A stretch of 64,000 nucleotides of DNA from Nageia nagi. Taxonomy: Eukaryota > Pinophyta. The notes beneath the pieces are model-generated. The model was not told the origin of the DNA, did no database searches, and saw only the letters and a program-made list of their open reading frames with translations. Both the position numbers and the translations under genes were made by a program. Below are positions 49,290-60,339 of this stretch, piece after piece. The stretch covers positions 12,648,001-12,712,000 of the forward strand of contig JBITNC010000002.1 of assembly GCA_050084985.1 (NCBI GenBank), written 5' to 3'. How positions within the stretch are numbered: the first letter of the stretch is position 1; each line of letters opens with the position of its first letter.

Positions 49290-51000
49290 TTCAAAGAGTG
49301 GACGAGTTCTTGAATTATTGTAATCCCATCTAGGATTTGATGCCCTTAACAAATACCTTTTATTCTTTGATGATTATATATGAGAGCACCTGTTTTGTTC
49401 TATTCGCTACTACTTTTGATATACTTTTCAAGATGGTATTACAAAGTGAGATTATTCTAAATGAGTTGATGGTTTTTGAATTTTTTTATTTTGTTATAAG
49501 GACCAAGAAAGTATGGTTCAACCATATTAGCATCTCTTTTGAAGCAAAGAACTTTGTTACCACTCCAAAAATTTCTTCTTTAAGTAAATTATAAAAATGT
49601 TAAAAGAATCCAAGGGGGAATCCATATGGGTCTAGTGCTCCAAAAGGTTTCATTTCAAAAAGAGCAATTTCAACATTTGCATTGGAAATAAGGGAAAATT
49701 GACAGTTGTACATGGGAGTAATCAAATTTGGGGTGAACTTTAAGAATTATTGTTGGGCTTCCCATTGGTCCACCTCTTCTTTTGTGAGCAAGTAGGAATA
49801 AAAAGTTATGATATGCTAATCTATATCTTTTAGATTAGAGAGAGTTTGGCCATTGGGAGTATCCAAGGTAGAAATATGGTTTTGTTCCCTATGAGACATA
49901 GTGGATGAATAGAAATATTTTATGTTTTTTTCCCCTTCATTTATCTAATGAATGTGAGATTTTTGTTTTCTAATTTTGTTGGAGCTATGTTTCAATCTCA
50001 AATATTTTTCATTCAAGGTTATTTATTTTCTCAAATATATTACCAAATAAATTTTTATTCCACAAGCTAAGGTTTCCTTTAATACTAAAATACTTTTGTG
50101 GAAAATTGGTACATATTGGTGCCATAATAATCATCTTCTTCACACCACCAATTTTCAATAAGTCTATCAAAACCTTCTTGCTACATCCACATTCGTTTAA
50201 ACTTGAAAGTGAATTTATGGATTTGATTTAAGATTTCAAGGAGAAGTTGATTGGGCCAATTATTAGATCCTCCATAAGGGATGATATTTGATTATGGTAA
50301 GATCCCTCTTTCTAATCTATTTTCTCAGAGGAGAAACCTATATAATCTTTCTAGAATAAGACCCTTATTCGATCTCTTACTTGTCCAAGTGTACCACCCT
50401 TTGGAGCAAAAAGGTTCCTTTAATTGTAGATCATTTATAAAATCATTAAAAGGATTAGATAATTGATTCAATTTCCTAATGCTACGTTGCTTTTCATCTA
50501 TGTATCTTAGGGTATTGAAATCACCATAAAAAATACTAGAAAGACAAGCATAGAGATTTGACCACTAGATGAGCTGAGTCCTAATGGTTTGATGATGTTC
50601 TAAATGACCATAAATATTGATAGGATAGTAGAGATAATAGGTGTGGAGACATTTGGTTTGTATGGACATCCAAATTTTCTTCTTATGGATAGTAGTGTAA
50701 ATCACATAGGAATTATCTTAGAGTGTGATTGAACCTCCTGATCTCCCATTAGATTTACATGCCTACATAGAACTCCTAGACCAAATTTTCTTCTTGATAT
50801 TATCTACCTCTGATAAAAGCAGTTTAGATTATTGAATATACAAAATTATTGGCTTTTATTTTTTGACAAAGGTTTTGACTTTTTTTATTTTATTTAAGGA
50901 TTGAAACCCCTTGATATTGTAGGAATTTATCTTCATATAAAATTATTTGCTTATTTTGGAGTCCCAAAGGGTACCCAATTGTGACTATGAGCCATCTCTA
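49290..51000 (-). pseudogene. LINE-A endonuclease and N-terminal part of RT
   Basis: Minus strand: endonuclease text GGSITL followed by DNSYVIYTTIHKKKIW (50,760-50,660), FYGDFNTLRYIDEKQ (50,530-50,490), then PFNDFINDLQLKEPFCSKGW and YTWTSKRSN ending in ERLYRFLL (50,455-50,310). The N-terminal RT follows: LLKEEIFGVVTKFFASKEM (49,590-49,530), RIISLCNTILKSISKVVANR and TKQVLSYIIIKE (49,470-49,370), then ILDGITIIQELVHSLN (about 49,340-49,295) up to the LINE-B junction. These match L1-type plant LINEs. In-frame stops are mostly at Gln or Trp codons. Confidence 0.8.
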
Positions 51001-51499
51001 ATAATCCACATTATCTATTATAGACATAGTTCTTGATTAGAGTGTTTTCATCTTTTTTGATCATGGCTTCCTAAGACCAATTTGAGAATATCTGGAGATT
51101 GTTTCAAATTTGCTTTAAGGCCTATAGATCCAAGTTATTATTTGTGGGAGTTATGTTGTTCCTTTGGATGAGGGATAAGATTTTGTTTTTCTCCTTGTGT
51201 ATCCATGTTGAGATCCATACTTCATATTTTGGGGTTTGCTTACAGGCTATTGATAGTAGTAGAATATACCTACATTAGCTCCATTGATTGAGTTTTTGAT
51301 GATTCCTAGGTTTTATTGGGATTATTGGGAGTAGGTTGGCTTGGTTGTGGTTCAATAGAAGATGATGGGTTAGTATCTTCTATCATAACTAGGAGAGCTT
51401 GGTAACTATTTTGTAGATTGTTATTCATGGTAATATTAGCTAGTGGAAGGATTTCCTAATGTTTTTTTATGTCTTGGGCTAAGGTAGGCTAGGGTTCTT

Positions 51500-52290
51500 A
51501 AGTACTTTCAATCAAAATGGAGTTTGAACATTTCCAAGCCAAGTGGCCATAATATGGTAGATCTTATATCTAAAGAGGATGTTTTCATAATCAAGTTATT
51601 ATAACCATACAAAGGTCTTCCCTTGAATGGTCACCATTTTAGGTAGGGGGCTTTCTATGTTGAGGTGAACATAGATTCTTGCATAGGAAATATTTTGGTA
51701 ACCTCTAGTCATATTTGAAACACCCATAAAAGTGTCCAAGGAGTTACCCATAGCTTTAAAACTAATTCATGCCAAAGTTTTAAGGACATATCATATAACC
51801 AAACCTAAACAGGGGCAAAGGAGGGAAGTTAAACTGATGGTTTAAACTTTGGATGCCAAAGTTTCATAAATAAATAAGTCTTTCCCATGAACAAAGGATC
51901 ACCTTGAAAGATTATGTCTCTATCTTCTTCATTGTCAAAATAAAATAAGAAATAACCATGAGAATAAAGGCTAAAGGATACCTAACTAGTATTACTCTAG
52001 TTTGTATCTCTCGAGGCTTGTATGGTAGGAAGCAAAGGGTGAACTTCCAAAAATCAACATATCATAACTTTGGCTACTAATTTAGCTATACTAGGGTTAA
52101 TGTGTTCATCATCAATCAAGATTATCAGAGAGATATTTGAGGAGAGAAAAACCCATCTTCATTCTTCTTCTAATCAAAGGAAGAAATGTGAAAGGTACAT
52201 CTTTATCAACTAAGAGCATTGGAATGTCTTGGAAGAGTATGTCATTGATGAAGCACTTCCCTATACAATGTTTTAGAAGGGGTGGTTATC
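51500..52290 (-). pseudogene. LINE-A ORF1 (DUF4283-type nucleic-acid-binding protein)
   Basis: Minus strand: FYFDNEEDRDIIFQGDPLFM then GKTYLFMKLWHPKFKPS (51,950-51,850), VWLYDMSLKLWHELVLK (51,810-51,760), YARIYVHLNIESPLPKMVTI (about 51,690-51,630) and a final degraded CCHC position reading GHLAWKC (51,560-51,540). This is the DUF4283 domain followed by a zinc knuckle, typical of plant L1 ORF1. Its first seven or so codons lie at 58,488-58,467, beyond the Copia insertion. The frame across the insertion is continuous if one copy of the target duplication is removed, except for one TAA at a likely CAA codon. Confidence 0.75.
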
Positions 52291-52295
52291 CCTCT

Positions 52296-53223
52296 TGAAT
52301 ATTTTGAAGAAAAATAAATAGTAATGTGTATAGCCAGAGCATAGTAAGGCTAATCATAGGGGAAATAAATAAAGAGATAAATTGGAGACCAAAAAAAATT
52401 ATATTGCAAAGAAGTAAAAATTTTACAAGGCTCTCTTGGAGCTAATAGGAAAACATACACAGTTCTTTTTTTTGCTCCTCCATCATCACCTGTTTACACA
52501 TATGCATCTTATATTATATACTAAGATATAATATTATATGCTTGCTAGATGGTCATAAATAAAATTAAATTCATCATGGCTCTATGCATGCATTCTTATG
52601 TTCATTTTGTAGAAGGCCATACCCTTTCTATCTACACAACATTGAAGGTTGCAAAAGGTAGAGGAAGCCCATACCCTTTTTGTTTGCATAATATTTGAAA
52701 AATATTAAATATTTGAAGGTAGATCAACCATTTTGTACAAAACATTAATGTCAATGTACAAAATTTCATTTCAATGGTTGAGCATTTAATTTTGGGGCAA
52801 AAAGAACTTAGAAGGATGTTTTCCAAGTGTTAATCTAGGTTTTGGAGCAAGAGGGATTTTATAGCATAACAAGACTTTAGGTCCAGGGTCTAAAATCATG
52901 AGGTTGCTCACCCAAAATGGTGGGTGTTAATAATACCCACAATTTAGAGGCATTAGGTCCTAGGTATAATATCTCCAAGCTATGATCATTAGGTTTGGGT
53001 ACAATATGTCTCAAAATAATAGATAAAACTTGAAATTCAAAATAGTTCTCATAGAAAGAGACAATGCAGGAAATGGTAATTCCTAGAGAGGATAGTCATG
53101 ATTGAAACACCTATGGAATGGAGAGTAACAATAATAGATCTTGGAATATGATAATAACATCTAGAGTGGTACAAATCCCAGATAATTAACTAACATCAAG
53201 GAAATGGAGATTAAAAATTTTCA
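52296..53223 (-). repeat. 3' LTR of the Copia element, CpG-depleted
   Basis: It aligns with 57,449-58,466. It lacks about 150-170 bp present in the other LTR (between GTAGAACCCGG and GCGGGAAATGG, there 58,158-58,335) and has a 20-bp extra piece near 52,434. Where the other LTR has CpG, this copy usually has TG or CA. Confidence 0.9.
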
Positions 53224-53399
53224 ATCATCCCTTTAATCTCCATGACAAAAAGGACACTTTCTTTGGTGGCCAAAAAATACAAAGAAAAAGAAAAGAAAGT
53301 TAAATATATATGAAATATATACATAGTCCAACCAATATCCTATTCTTCTCAAAGGTTTCCAACACTTGCCCCTTGAATTTGTAAGGTGTACAATCCAAG

Positions 53400-54920
53400 T
53401 TGGCTTTGAAGGTAGAGAAACTGATCTATGGATAATGGCTTTGTAAAGATGTCTACAATTTGAGCATTAGTAGGATAGTGGTGAAACTAGATGAGGCCAT
53501 CTTCAACTAGATCTCTCATAAAGTGAGGCCATATATCAATGTGCTTTGCTCTACTATGAAACACAAGGTTCTTGGTCATAATAAATATGCTGAGACTATC
53601 ACAGAGCATTGAAATGTGAGCTTAGTATCCATGCTCAAATCTTCAAATAGATGGGCAAGCCAAATGGGTTGTCTGCAAGTGGTAGAGGGAGTAATGTACT
53701 TAGCTTCTACTGATAAAAGTGTGATAATGGGTTGCTTCTTGCTACTCCATGAGACCAAAGATTCTCCAAAGAAGAATTCATACCCTAATGTTATCTTTTG
53801 GTCATCAAGACATCCAACCCAATTAGCATCTATATAGGCCTATAGCATTGCATGGTCTGAGGATTTAACCAAAGCCCATATTTATGCATGCTACTCACAT
53901 AGTGTAGGATCTAATTGGTTGTAATCCAATGCATTTGATATGGTGTGTGCATGAATAGATCTACTTTGATGATAGAAAAATGATATTCAACCTATTATTA
54001 GTGAGAGACATAAGCTTACCTATAAAGGACCAGTACATAGTGGCGTCAACATGTGGAGAGGAGTCTTATTTCAATAGCTTAGCTCTGACAATAGTTGGTA
54101 TATCAATAAGGTTGTAATTTTACATCTTAAAGTGAGCCAGCAAATTTTCCACATATTTGGACTAAGTGATCAAAATACCATTGAAGGATTGCTTGACTTG
54201 TAGGCCAATAAAATAATTCATCTCTTCAAGATCACTCATCCCAAATTCACTGATCATAACATTCGTAAATTGATCTATCATGTCATTAAAGGTTCTAGTA
54301 AAAATGATATCATCAACATACAAGAACAAAATAAAGAAGTTGCTACCTTCAACTTTTGTATATAGTGTGCTTTCTACTAAGCATCTTTGATAGCTATTTT
54401 TTTGAAGGTAACAATCAATTTGGGCATACCTTGCTTGAAATGGTTATTTAAGGCCATACATAGCCCTTTTTAGTTTATAAACTTTATCTTATTGATTGAA
54501 AATAATAAATCCTTTGGGATGTTTAACATAAATAACCTCCTTTAAATATCCATTAATAGAATCAGATTTGACATCCATCTAATAGACTATCAATCCAAAA
54601 TGAGAGGCAAGTGCAAGCAGAGATCTCATAGTCTTTAATAGGACCAATAGGAAAATAATCTCATCATAATCTTGCCCTTCTTTTTGAGCATATACTTTAG
54701 CAACTAGATGGGCTTTGCGCTTTGCAATACTCCCATTAGGATTATGCTTCAATTTATAAATCCACTTGACACTAATTACCTTCTTATCCTTGGGAGTAGG
54801 TACAAGGTTCCAAGTGTCATTCTTATGGATTTGCTCAATCTCATCTTCCATGGCTTTCTTCCAATCCTCATTAGTAGTAGCTTCAGCATATGAAGAATGC
54901 TCAAAACATGAAGCCATTAA
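53400..54920 (-). pseudogene. Copia reverse transcriptase and RNase H
   Basis: Minus strand. The frame at 54,917-54,579 is open for 112 codons: EDWKKAMEDEIEQIHKNDTW, NLVPTPKDKKVISVKWIYKL, then KHNPNGSIAKRKAHLVAKVY, the start of the RVT_2 domain (the usual VAKGY is changed to VAKVY). Next come QMDVKSDSINGYLKEVIYV (54,580-54,525) and FILFLYVDDIIFTRTFNDM (54,330-54,275) with the catalytic YVDD intact at 54,300-54,320, followed by FGMSDLEEMNYFIGLQVKQS. The RNase H part (53,760-53,420) keeps VEAKYI and HISML before several stops. Some of this is well conserved for a dead element. Confidence 0.9.
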
Positions 54921-55239
54921 TGCATAAGAGATATTTACCTCTTGATTTCTAGTTCTAGTTTATCTAGCATCAACAATGGAGGATGATATCAATCACTTGT
55001 TCACTTTGTTTTTGCTAGTGGAGTATGAGCAGCAAGAGAATGATTTGGCTATGCCTGTTATGGTGAGCTAGTGGCTAGTGAAGATGGTGATGAAGGTTAG
55101 GAGGAGGAGAGGTGCAGTATTGTGAGAAGATTCATAATCTTCATCAAATTGAAACTCAGCAATGATGTCTTTAGCACCATTTTCTTGATTATTTATGTCC
55201 CTTTCTTCAAAAATTACATCTTTCCTTATGTTAATCTTG

Positions 55240-56200
55240 CCACTTACTGAATCATAACACCATTAGGCTTTAGATGATTGAGAGTATCCCATTAAAATGC
55301 ATTTGATGGATTTCTCATCAAGCTTCTTCCTATTTTCTTTTGGTACATGCACAAAATAGGTTAATCCAAACATTCAGAGATGAGAACTATTTGACTTTAC
55401 ACCAAACTAAGCTTTATAAGGGGTGGTATCCTTTAAAACTTGAGTGGGACACTAGTTTAGAATATAAACAATAGCATGCATTACTTCATCCCAAAAATAA
55501 GTGGGAAGAGTCTTTCCTTTAATCATGCATCTAGCCATCTCAACTACTTTTCAATTTTTCCTTTACCCACTCCATTTTGCTATGGAGTGTAGGCAGTTAT
55601 ATACCACCTAACAATTCCATGTTGATGGTAGAAATTCTTAAATTTATTAGAAATGAATTTTTTTCATCTATCAGTTCTAAACTTCTTAATAAAATAGCAA
55701 GTTATTTTTTCAACAAGAGTTTTAAATTTAAAAAAAAAACTCTCAAAGGAGTCAAACTTATTTTATAGTAAATAAAGCTAGCTCATTCTAAAAAAGTCAT
55801 CAACAAAAATAAGCATATATCTTGACTTATCACCTTAGCTAGGAGTTTGTATTGGTCCACATAATTCTACATGCACTAGTTGAAGAGGGTACTTGGCCTT
55901 GTATTGGTGCTTTGAAAAATTCACTCTATGTTGCTTTCCTGCCATGCAGCTTTCACATACCTCACTAGGTGTATGGAAGATAGCAAAAAGGCCTCTCACC
56001 AATTTGTGTAGACCATTTAATTTGTAAAAATTTAATTTACCAAATCTCCTACGATATAATTAGGTAGAATCAATGGATGCTTTTAAACAACTTGCTACAA
56101 GTGTCATCCTAAGCATATCTATTCTATTTTTAGTATATGGATGGTGGCTATAAGCTAGTTAATAGCTTCTTTTACTATGGTACACCATTTCCTTTTGATG
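55240..56200 (-). pseudogene. Copia integrase
   Basis: Minus strand: a degraded zinc-binding region, then AKYPLQLVHVELCGPIQTPS (55,905-55,845), where the first catalytic Asp context HVDLCGP now reads HVELCGP, and SRYMLIFVDDFFRM (55,835-55,790). HSKMEWVKEK (about 55,583-55,550), normally NGVVERKNR-adjacent text, and HEVMHAIVYILN-like text (55,490-55,450) follow. Frequent stops. Confidence 0.8.
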
Positions 56201-56379
56201 GTGGTTATATAAACCCTTATACTAAGCTAAACAATACTTAACAGATTGTGCTTAAGACCAAGAACAAAGAGAGTACTATGCATGTAAAATATCTTACTAG
56301 CTTTAGACTTAAAGGTAATAGTCTCGCTACCATGGATGTTGGCACTTTTGTTGTCACCAAACCTGACCTAGCTTGTGAC

Positions 56380-57300
56380 ATTAGTGTCAATCTTAAGATA
56401 CAAGGCTTTATTTCTTGTCATGTGGTTAGAGCATCCATTATCCAAGTACCATACATCTTCTTTATCTTGGAAACTACTATAGGTGAGGAACATGTTGCTC
56501 TTAATCTAATATTTGACATATTGAACATTGAGCTTTGGATTCTTCTTCCAATAATGAGATACTATGTCATCATATTTGTTACAAAAGTCACAATATCTAG
56601 AGGTGTCATCTTTTGATCTTCACCTATAGTGACCTCTTTCACTACCTTTTCTTCAACTACCTTGGCCTTTGCTGCTACTTTTTTGTTGCAATGATCCACC
56701 TCTTCCATGAGAGGATGAACAAGAACTTAGAGTTGATGAAGAGGACACGTTTCCTTTCATTTTCAACTATCCCTAGAAATCTTAGTCCAAAGACTCAACT
56801 CTATCACTAATTTTATATTCATAAATAGTTAGACAACTCCGTAAGCATGAGTTGGGATAGGTCCTTTGCTTTCTTAATGGTAATAGTAATAGGATCAAAT
56901 ATTTTGGGTTAGCTTTAAAGGACCTTTTCAACAATTATGGTGTCTCCCATCTCTTCATCATGTGAATGGAGGGTATTTATAAGATCTTGGATTTTGGAAA
57001 AGAAAATACTTATATTTTCTACCTCTCTCATATGGAAAGATACAAACTCCTTCCTTAAAAGCTGGAGCTTTGCCACACGGACCTTGGCTAATTCTTTGTA
57101 TACGGTCTCCAAGATCTCCTATGCTTCCTTCGAAGTCTTACATTGTAATTTTGGGAAAAATGGACACATCTATCCCATATTAGATAGCAAACAATGGCTT
57201 GGCATCCTTCTTATGGTTCTCTAATACTTCTTTCTTCTCATTTGTAGTCATGGATGCAAAGGCAACTTCATCTGAGTTGGTGAAACCCTAGGAAACAAAT
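56380..57300 (-). pseudogene. Copia gag and protease
   Basis: Minus strand. The gag frame 57,112-56,915 (65 codons open) reads METVYKELAKVRVAKLQLLR, then KEFVSFHMREVENISIFFSK, the gag_2 (UBN2) domain. A Gly/Ser/Arg-rich linker and a zinc knuckle CDFCNKYDDIVSHYWKK (56,600-56,550, last Cys now Tyr) follow. The protease active site is at 56,442-56,419: DNGCSNHM, where the family has DSGCSNHM, so the catalytic Ser is replaced. Confidence 0.85.
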
Positions 57301-57434
57301 ATCCATTGGTCTTGAAAGATAAGAAATGTCCACATTCGGATGGTCCAAAATTGAAATGTTCTCCAATGAAAATGGGAATTTACAACTATAGTGAATTTCT
57401 CAACTTAGATTCCATTTAAACCAATAAATCTCTC

Positions 57435-57446
57435 GCTCTGATACCA
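57435..57446 (-). other. Copia primer binding site, initiator-Met tRNA
   Basis: The minus strand reads TGGTATCAGAGC, a full match to the standard plant Copia PBS, two bases after the 5' LTR end. Confidence 0.95.
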
Positions 57447-57448
57447 AT

Positions 57449-58466
57449 TGAAGATTTTGAAAAAAAATAAACAATAATGTGTATACCTAGAGCACAATGA
57501 GGCTAATCACAAGCGGAACAAACAAGGAGATAAATTGAAAACCAAAACAAGTTGTATTGCAAAGAAGTAAAAATTTTACAAGAAAACATACACCGTTCTT
57601 TTCTCCTCCTCCATCATCACTTGTTTACACATATGCATCATATATTATATACTAAGATAGAATATTATATGCCTGCTGCTTGGTCAAAAATAAAATTAAA
57701 TACAACATGGTTCTATGCATGCATTCTTCTATCTATTCTGTAGAACATCATTGAATGTTGCAGAAGGTAGAGGAAGCTCATGTCATTTTTGTCTGCACTA
57801 CATTTGAAAAACATTAAATGGTTGAAGGTAGATCAACCATTTTATACAAAACTTTAATATCGATGATTAAAAGTTCATGTCGACGATTGAACATTTAATT
57901 CCAAAGGAAAAAGACCTTAGAAGGACATTTCACAGTGTTAATCCACGTTCTAGAACAAAAAGGACATCGTAGCGTAACAATACTCGGGGTCTCAGGTCCA
58001 AAATGGTGAGGTTGCTTACCCAAAATGATGAGTGTTAACAATACCGGCAGTCCGGAAGTAGTAGGTCTAAAGTACAATAAGTTCGGGCTGTGATTATTAG
58101 GTCTGGGTACAACAAGTCCCGGAACTGAAGATAAAACCCGAAATTCAAAACAGCGCCCGTAGAACCCGGAGGTCAGTAGCTCCCGGATTCCGGGAGATAA
58201 GACTGCAATATCTAAATTCCAGAGCACGGTGTTTGTTAATGCTGGGAGAAAGCGCAGCCGGGAGGAGAGAATTATTAAGTCCCAGAATCCGTGCGTAGCC
58301 TGCATCGAGCGGACAGAAATAGCGCGGGAAATGGTAATTCCCGGTGAAGACAGCCATTGTCAAAGCGCCGGCGGAATGAAGAGTAACAATAACAGATCCC
58401 GGAATAGAATGACACAAAGCCCGGAGAATTAACTCACGTCCGGGGAATGAAGATTAAAAATTTTCA
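57449..58466 (-). repeat. 5' LTR of the Copia element, CpG-retaining
   Basis: Bounded TG...CA. The outer (promoter-side) half, about 57,900-58,466, is markedly rich in CpG and CCGG compared with the whole window and with its sister LTR. It includes a segment of about 150-170 bp missing from the 3' LTR. Confidence 0.9.
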
Positions 58467-58592
58467 CCACTCCAGAGCTGGAAGCCATATTCTGATACAA
58501 CTTTCACACTACAAATAGTTGCAGAGCGATTCGACTTCAGCAGCAACGGAGCGTCCCTCATCTTCGAGTGACTTATTATTATCATATTACTC
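58467..58592 (-). other. LINE-A 5' UTR and ORF1 start
   Basis: The minus strand from 58,592 runs about 100 bp to an ATG at 58,488-58,486, then MASSSGV, and is cut by the Copia target duplication at 58,471-58,467. CpGs are retained here too. The 5' end lies directly against the 19-bp target duplication, so LINE-A is probably full length at its 5' end. Confidence 0.75.
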
Positions 58593-58611
58593 TCCAATAC
58601 AATGTCTTAAT
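58593..58611. repeat. Target-site duplication of LINE-A, right copy
   Basis: TCCAATACAATGTCTTAAT, 18 of 19 identical to 41,924-41,942. Confidence 0.9.
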
Positions 58612-60330
58612 ATTAATTACTCTCATAAAGGCTCATTATTACAATCTTTTATAATAACGTATAGTTTAAGACAACACAATATTCTAATTTATTATAAAAC
58701 CTCTTCTAATTAAAGTATTATTCCTAAAATGTAATTTCTTTTCAAGTACCTCACTATCTTTGGTTCATATATAAAGTCTCAACCATTAAAAATATAATTG
58801 AAAATTTATCTTTAATGTCGTAATAATTTTTTATAGTAATATAATAGTATAAAAATGAATATCAAACTAAATATCTAACTTTTAATAGTCTAAATCATGA
58901 ATAATTACTTCAACCTTCAAATTAGTTGCATTACTTATATAATTACTTTCTAAATTATATATATGTGTGTTAAATTTTAAATGTAATAATTTTAATTTAT
59001 AAAAAGAAAATATTATTGAAATTTTAATATTGTAAATAAACTATAAAAAAACTAGAATCAAAGTCATTTTTTTAAAATTATTGTATTTTTTGAACACTTA
59101 AATATAATACAATCATCCATAAATATTTGTTACTTCAATATATATATATATATAACTTCTCTATTGATATAAATAGATAAATTTATCAAACTTAATCTCT
59201 AATCATATTTTAATTGTATCATTTTTTCCCCAACAACATTTGAAAGCCTAAAATGTTCCTATAAGAAGCGTTTAGATTTATTCTAACCTTTCAAAAGCTT
59301 TTATAAGTAAAATATAAAATACGTAAATCTTAAGATTTGGCAAAGGGAAACATGAAAACTATCAACATATCTCAAAGCCGGATGAATTAAGTCCTTCGTA
59401 TTCAGTTCGCAAACTTGCACATTCAACAGCAAGATAGATTGTAAGATAAAAGAGCCTATAACTTAGGTCTTATCTGAAGCAATGATGTCTATGGTCCAGT
59501 CGACATCATCTAGAGACAAAAATCATTAGGATGTTGCCAGCAAATCAACGAGTTGAGCATGGAGTTAAAAAAAATGTGATTCATAGAGAACACAATGACT
59601 AATCATCCATAAAATCATTTTGCAAGCAAGATACGGATGAACGATCCATTCAATATAGAGTGCATTAGACTTGAAAACTACATTGTAGTCAACCACAAAT
59701 TGGACTCAACTACTTGGTTTGTTTCCTCTAGAAATATTGTAGTCTTTATGTTACATCCAAGCAAGATGATAGGTTGGATATTAAATGAGACATCAAGTCC
59801 ACAAATTCCTTAACATAGTGATAAGTCTACTCAAGGAGTGTTATGTTTCAAAATTTTATCCATCATATATAAAACATATTTGTAGACAATTTTCTACCAA
59901 GCATTGATCTAACTTGATAGCCATGTTTATTTAATAATATAACTGTTTAATCATACATCTATAGTATTCCATTATAGTTATAGTATGATAATAATCATTC
60001 ATGGATATGAAGTATTTATAACCTTTTTTTGATTAGATAATGGGAGATATAGTTCCATAAATTAAATTATACCTAAAATGTTAGATCAAAAATCATCTTT
60101 GGAGGTAGGTGATTTGAGATGGTTTTGATAGTAGTTTTTATAAGTTGGTTTTAAATTGACACCAATAATCCTTTAGGTGGCAGTTTAAAACTCCCCTAAA
60201 ATTCAATTATTTTTCTTTTTAAAAGGAACAATTATTAGATGAGCACCCAAAAATTTGTTTCTTGTCTTCTAATCTAGCATACCATGAAACCCCCTTTTGC
60301 ATTTCATTTCAAGCTTTTGCTCGAGTATGA
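58612..60330. other. A/T-rich DNA with a CpG-retaining patch, no gene recognised
   Basis: Mostly A/T-rich. A patch at about 59,370-59,660 keeps CpGs and a small inverted repeat (GATGTC at 59,484, GACATC 18 bp on), but no frame or RNA family was recognised. Confidence 0.45.
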
Positions 60331-60339
60331 AGAAGAGAG

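Larger units (their letters stand above)
44510..49290 (-). mobile_element. LINE-B, nested in LINE-A reverse transcriptase
   Basis: A minus-strand LINE of a clade different from LINE-A, about 4.8 kb. Order on the minus strand: coiled-coil ORF1-like region (49,270-48,500), endonuclease (48,330-47,800), RT (46,900-45,880). It breaks LINE-A RT between IIQELVHSL (LINE-A, near 49,300) and LQKGLLLKLDMMKAFD (LINE-A, near 44,480), which are adjacent in related LINEs. Its 3' end is not poly-A but carries the repeated motif ACTTTTAGTC (minus strand, 44,525-44,558) after a small CCCCTAGTGGGG palindrome (about 44,590-44,601). CTCTTTGAAC and CTTTCTTCAAC at the two edges may be a decayed target duplication. 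Confidence 0.8.
52296..58466 (-). mobile_element. Ty1/copia LTR retrotransposon nested in LINE-A ORF1
   Basis: Minus-strand element of 6.17 kb with LTRs at 57,449-58,466 (5') and 52,296-53,223 (3'), a perfect initiator-Met PBS, and gag, protease, integrase, RT and RNase H in Copia order. Flanking pentamers CCTCT (52,291) and CCACT (58,467) agree at 4 of 5 and are taken as the target duplication. A purine-rich tract (GGAGATTAAAGGGATGAT on the minus strand, ending at about 53,224) precedes the 3' LTR. All reading frames are broken, so it is dead, but it is less decayed than the gypsy elements to the left. Confidence 0.9.
41943..58592 (-). mobile_element. LINE-A composite: outer LINE with nested LINE-B and Copia element
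   Basis: A minus-strand L1-type plant LINE, split into three parts: 58,592-58,467 (5' UTR and first ORF1 codons), 52,290 to about 49,290 (ORF1, endonuclease, first part of RT) and about 44,510-41,943 (rest of RT, zinc finger, 3' end). The tail is the T run at 41,943-41,950 (poly-A on the minus strand), flanked by a 19-bp target duplication. Removing the nested Copia with one copy of its 5-bp duplication, and LINE-B, leaves about 5.7 kb, a normal full length for plant LINEs. Each interrupted protein resumes across its insertion. It is inactive: stops and substitutions throughout, including the catalytic FADD motif changed to FGND. Confidence 0.9.

Noticed and set aside
58480-58500. Minus-strand TTGTATCAGAATATGG just outside the Copia LTR, resembling a second primer binding site
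   Set aside because: It lies in the LINE-A 5' UTR next to its ORF1 start codon and has no LTR beside it; the LINE explanation accounts for it, including the 19-bp target duplication.
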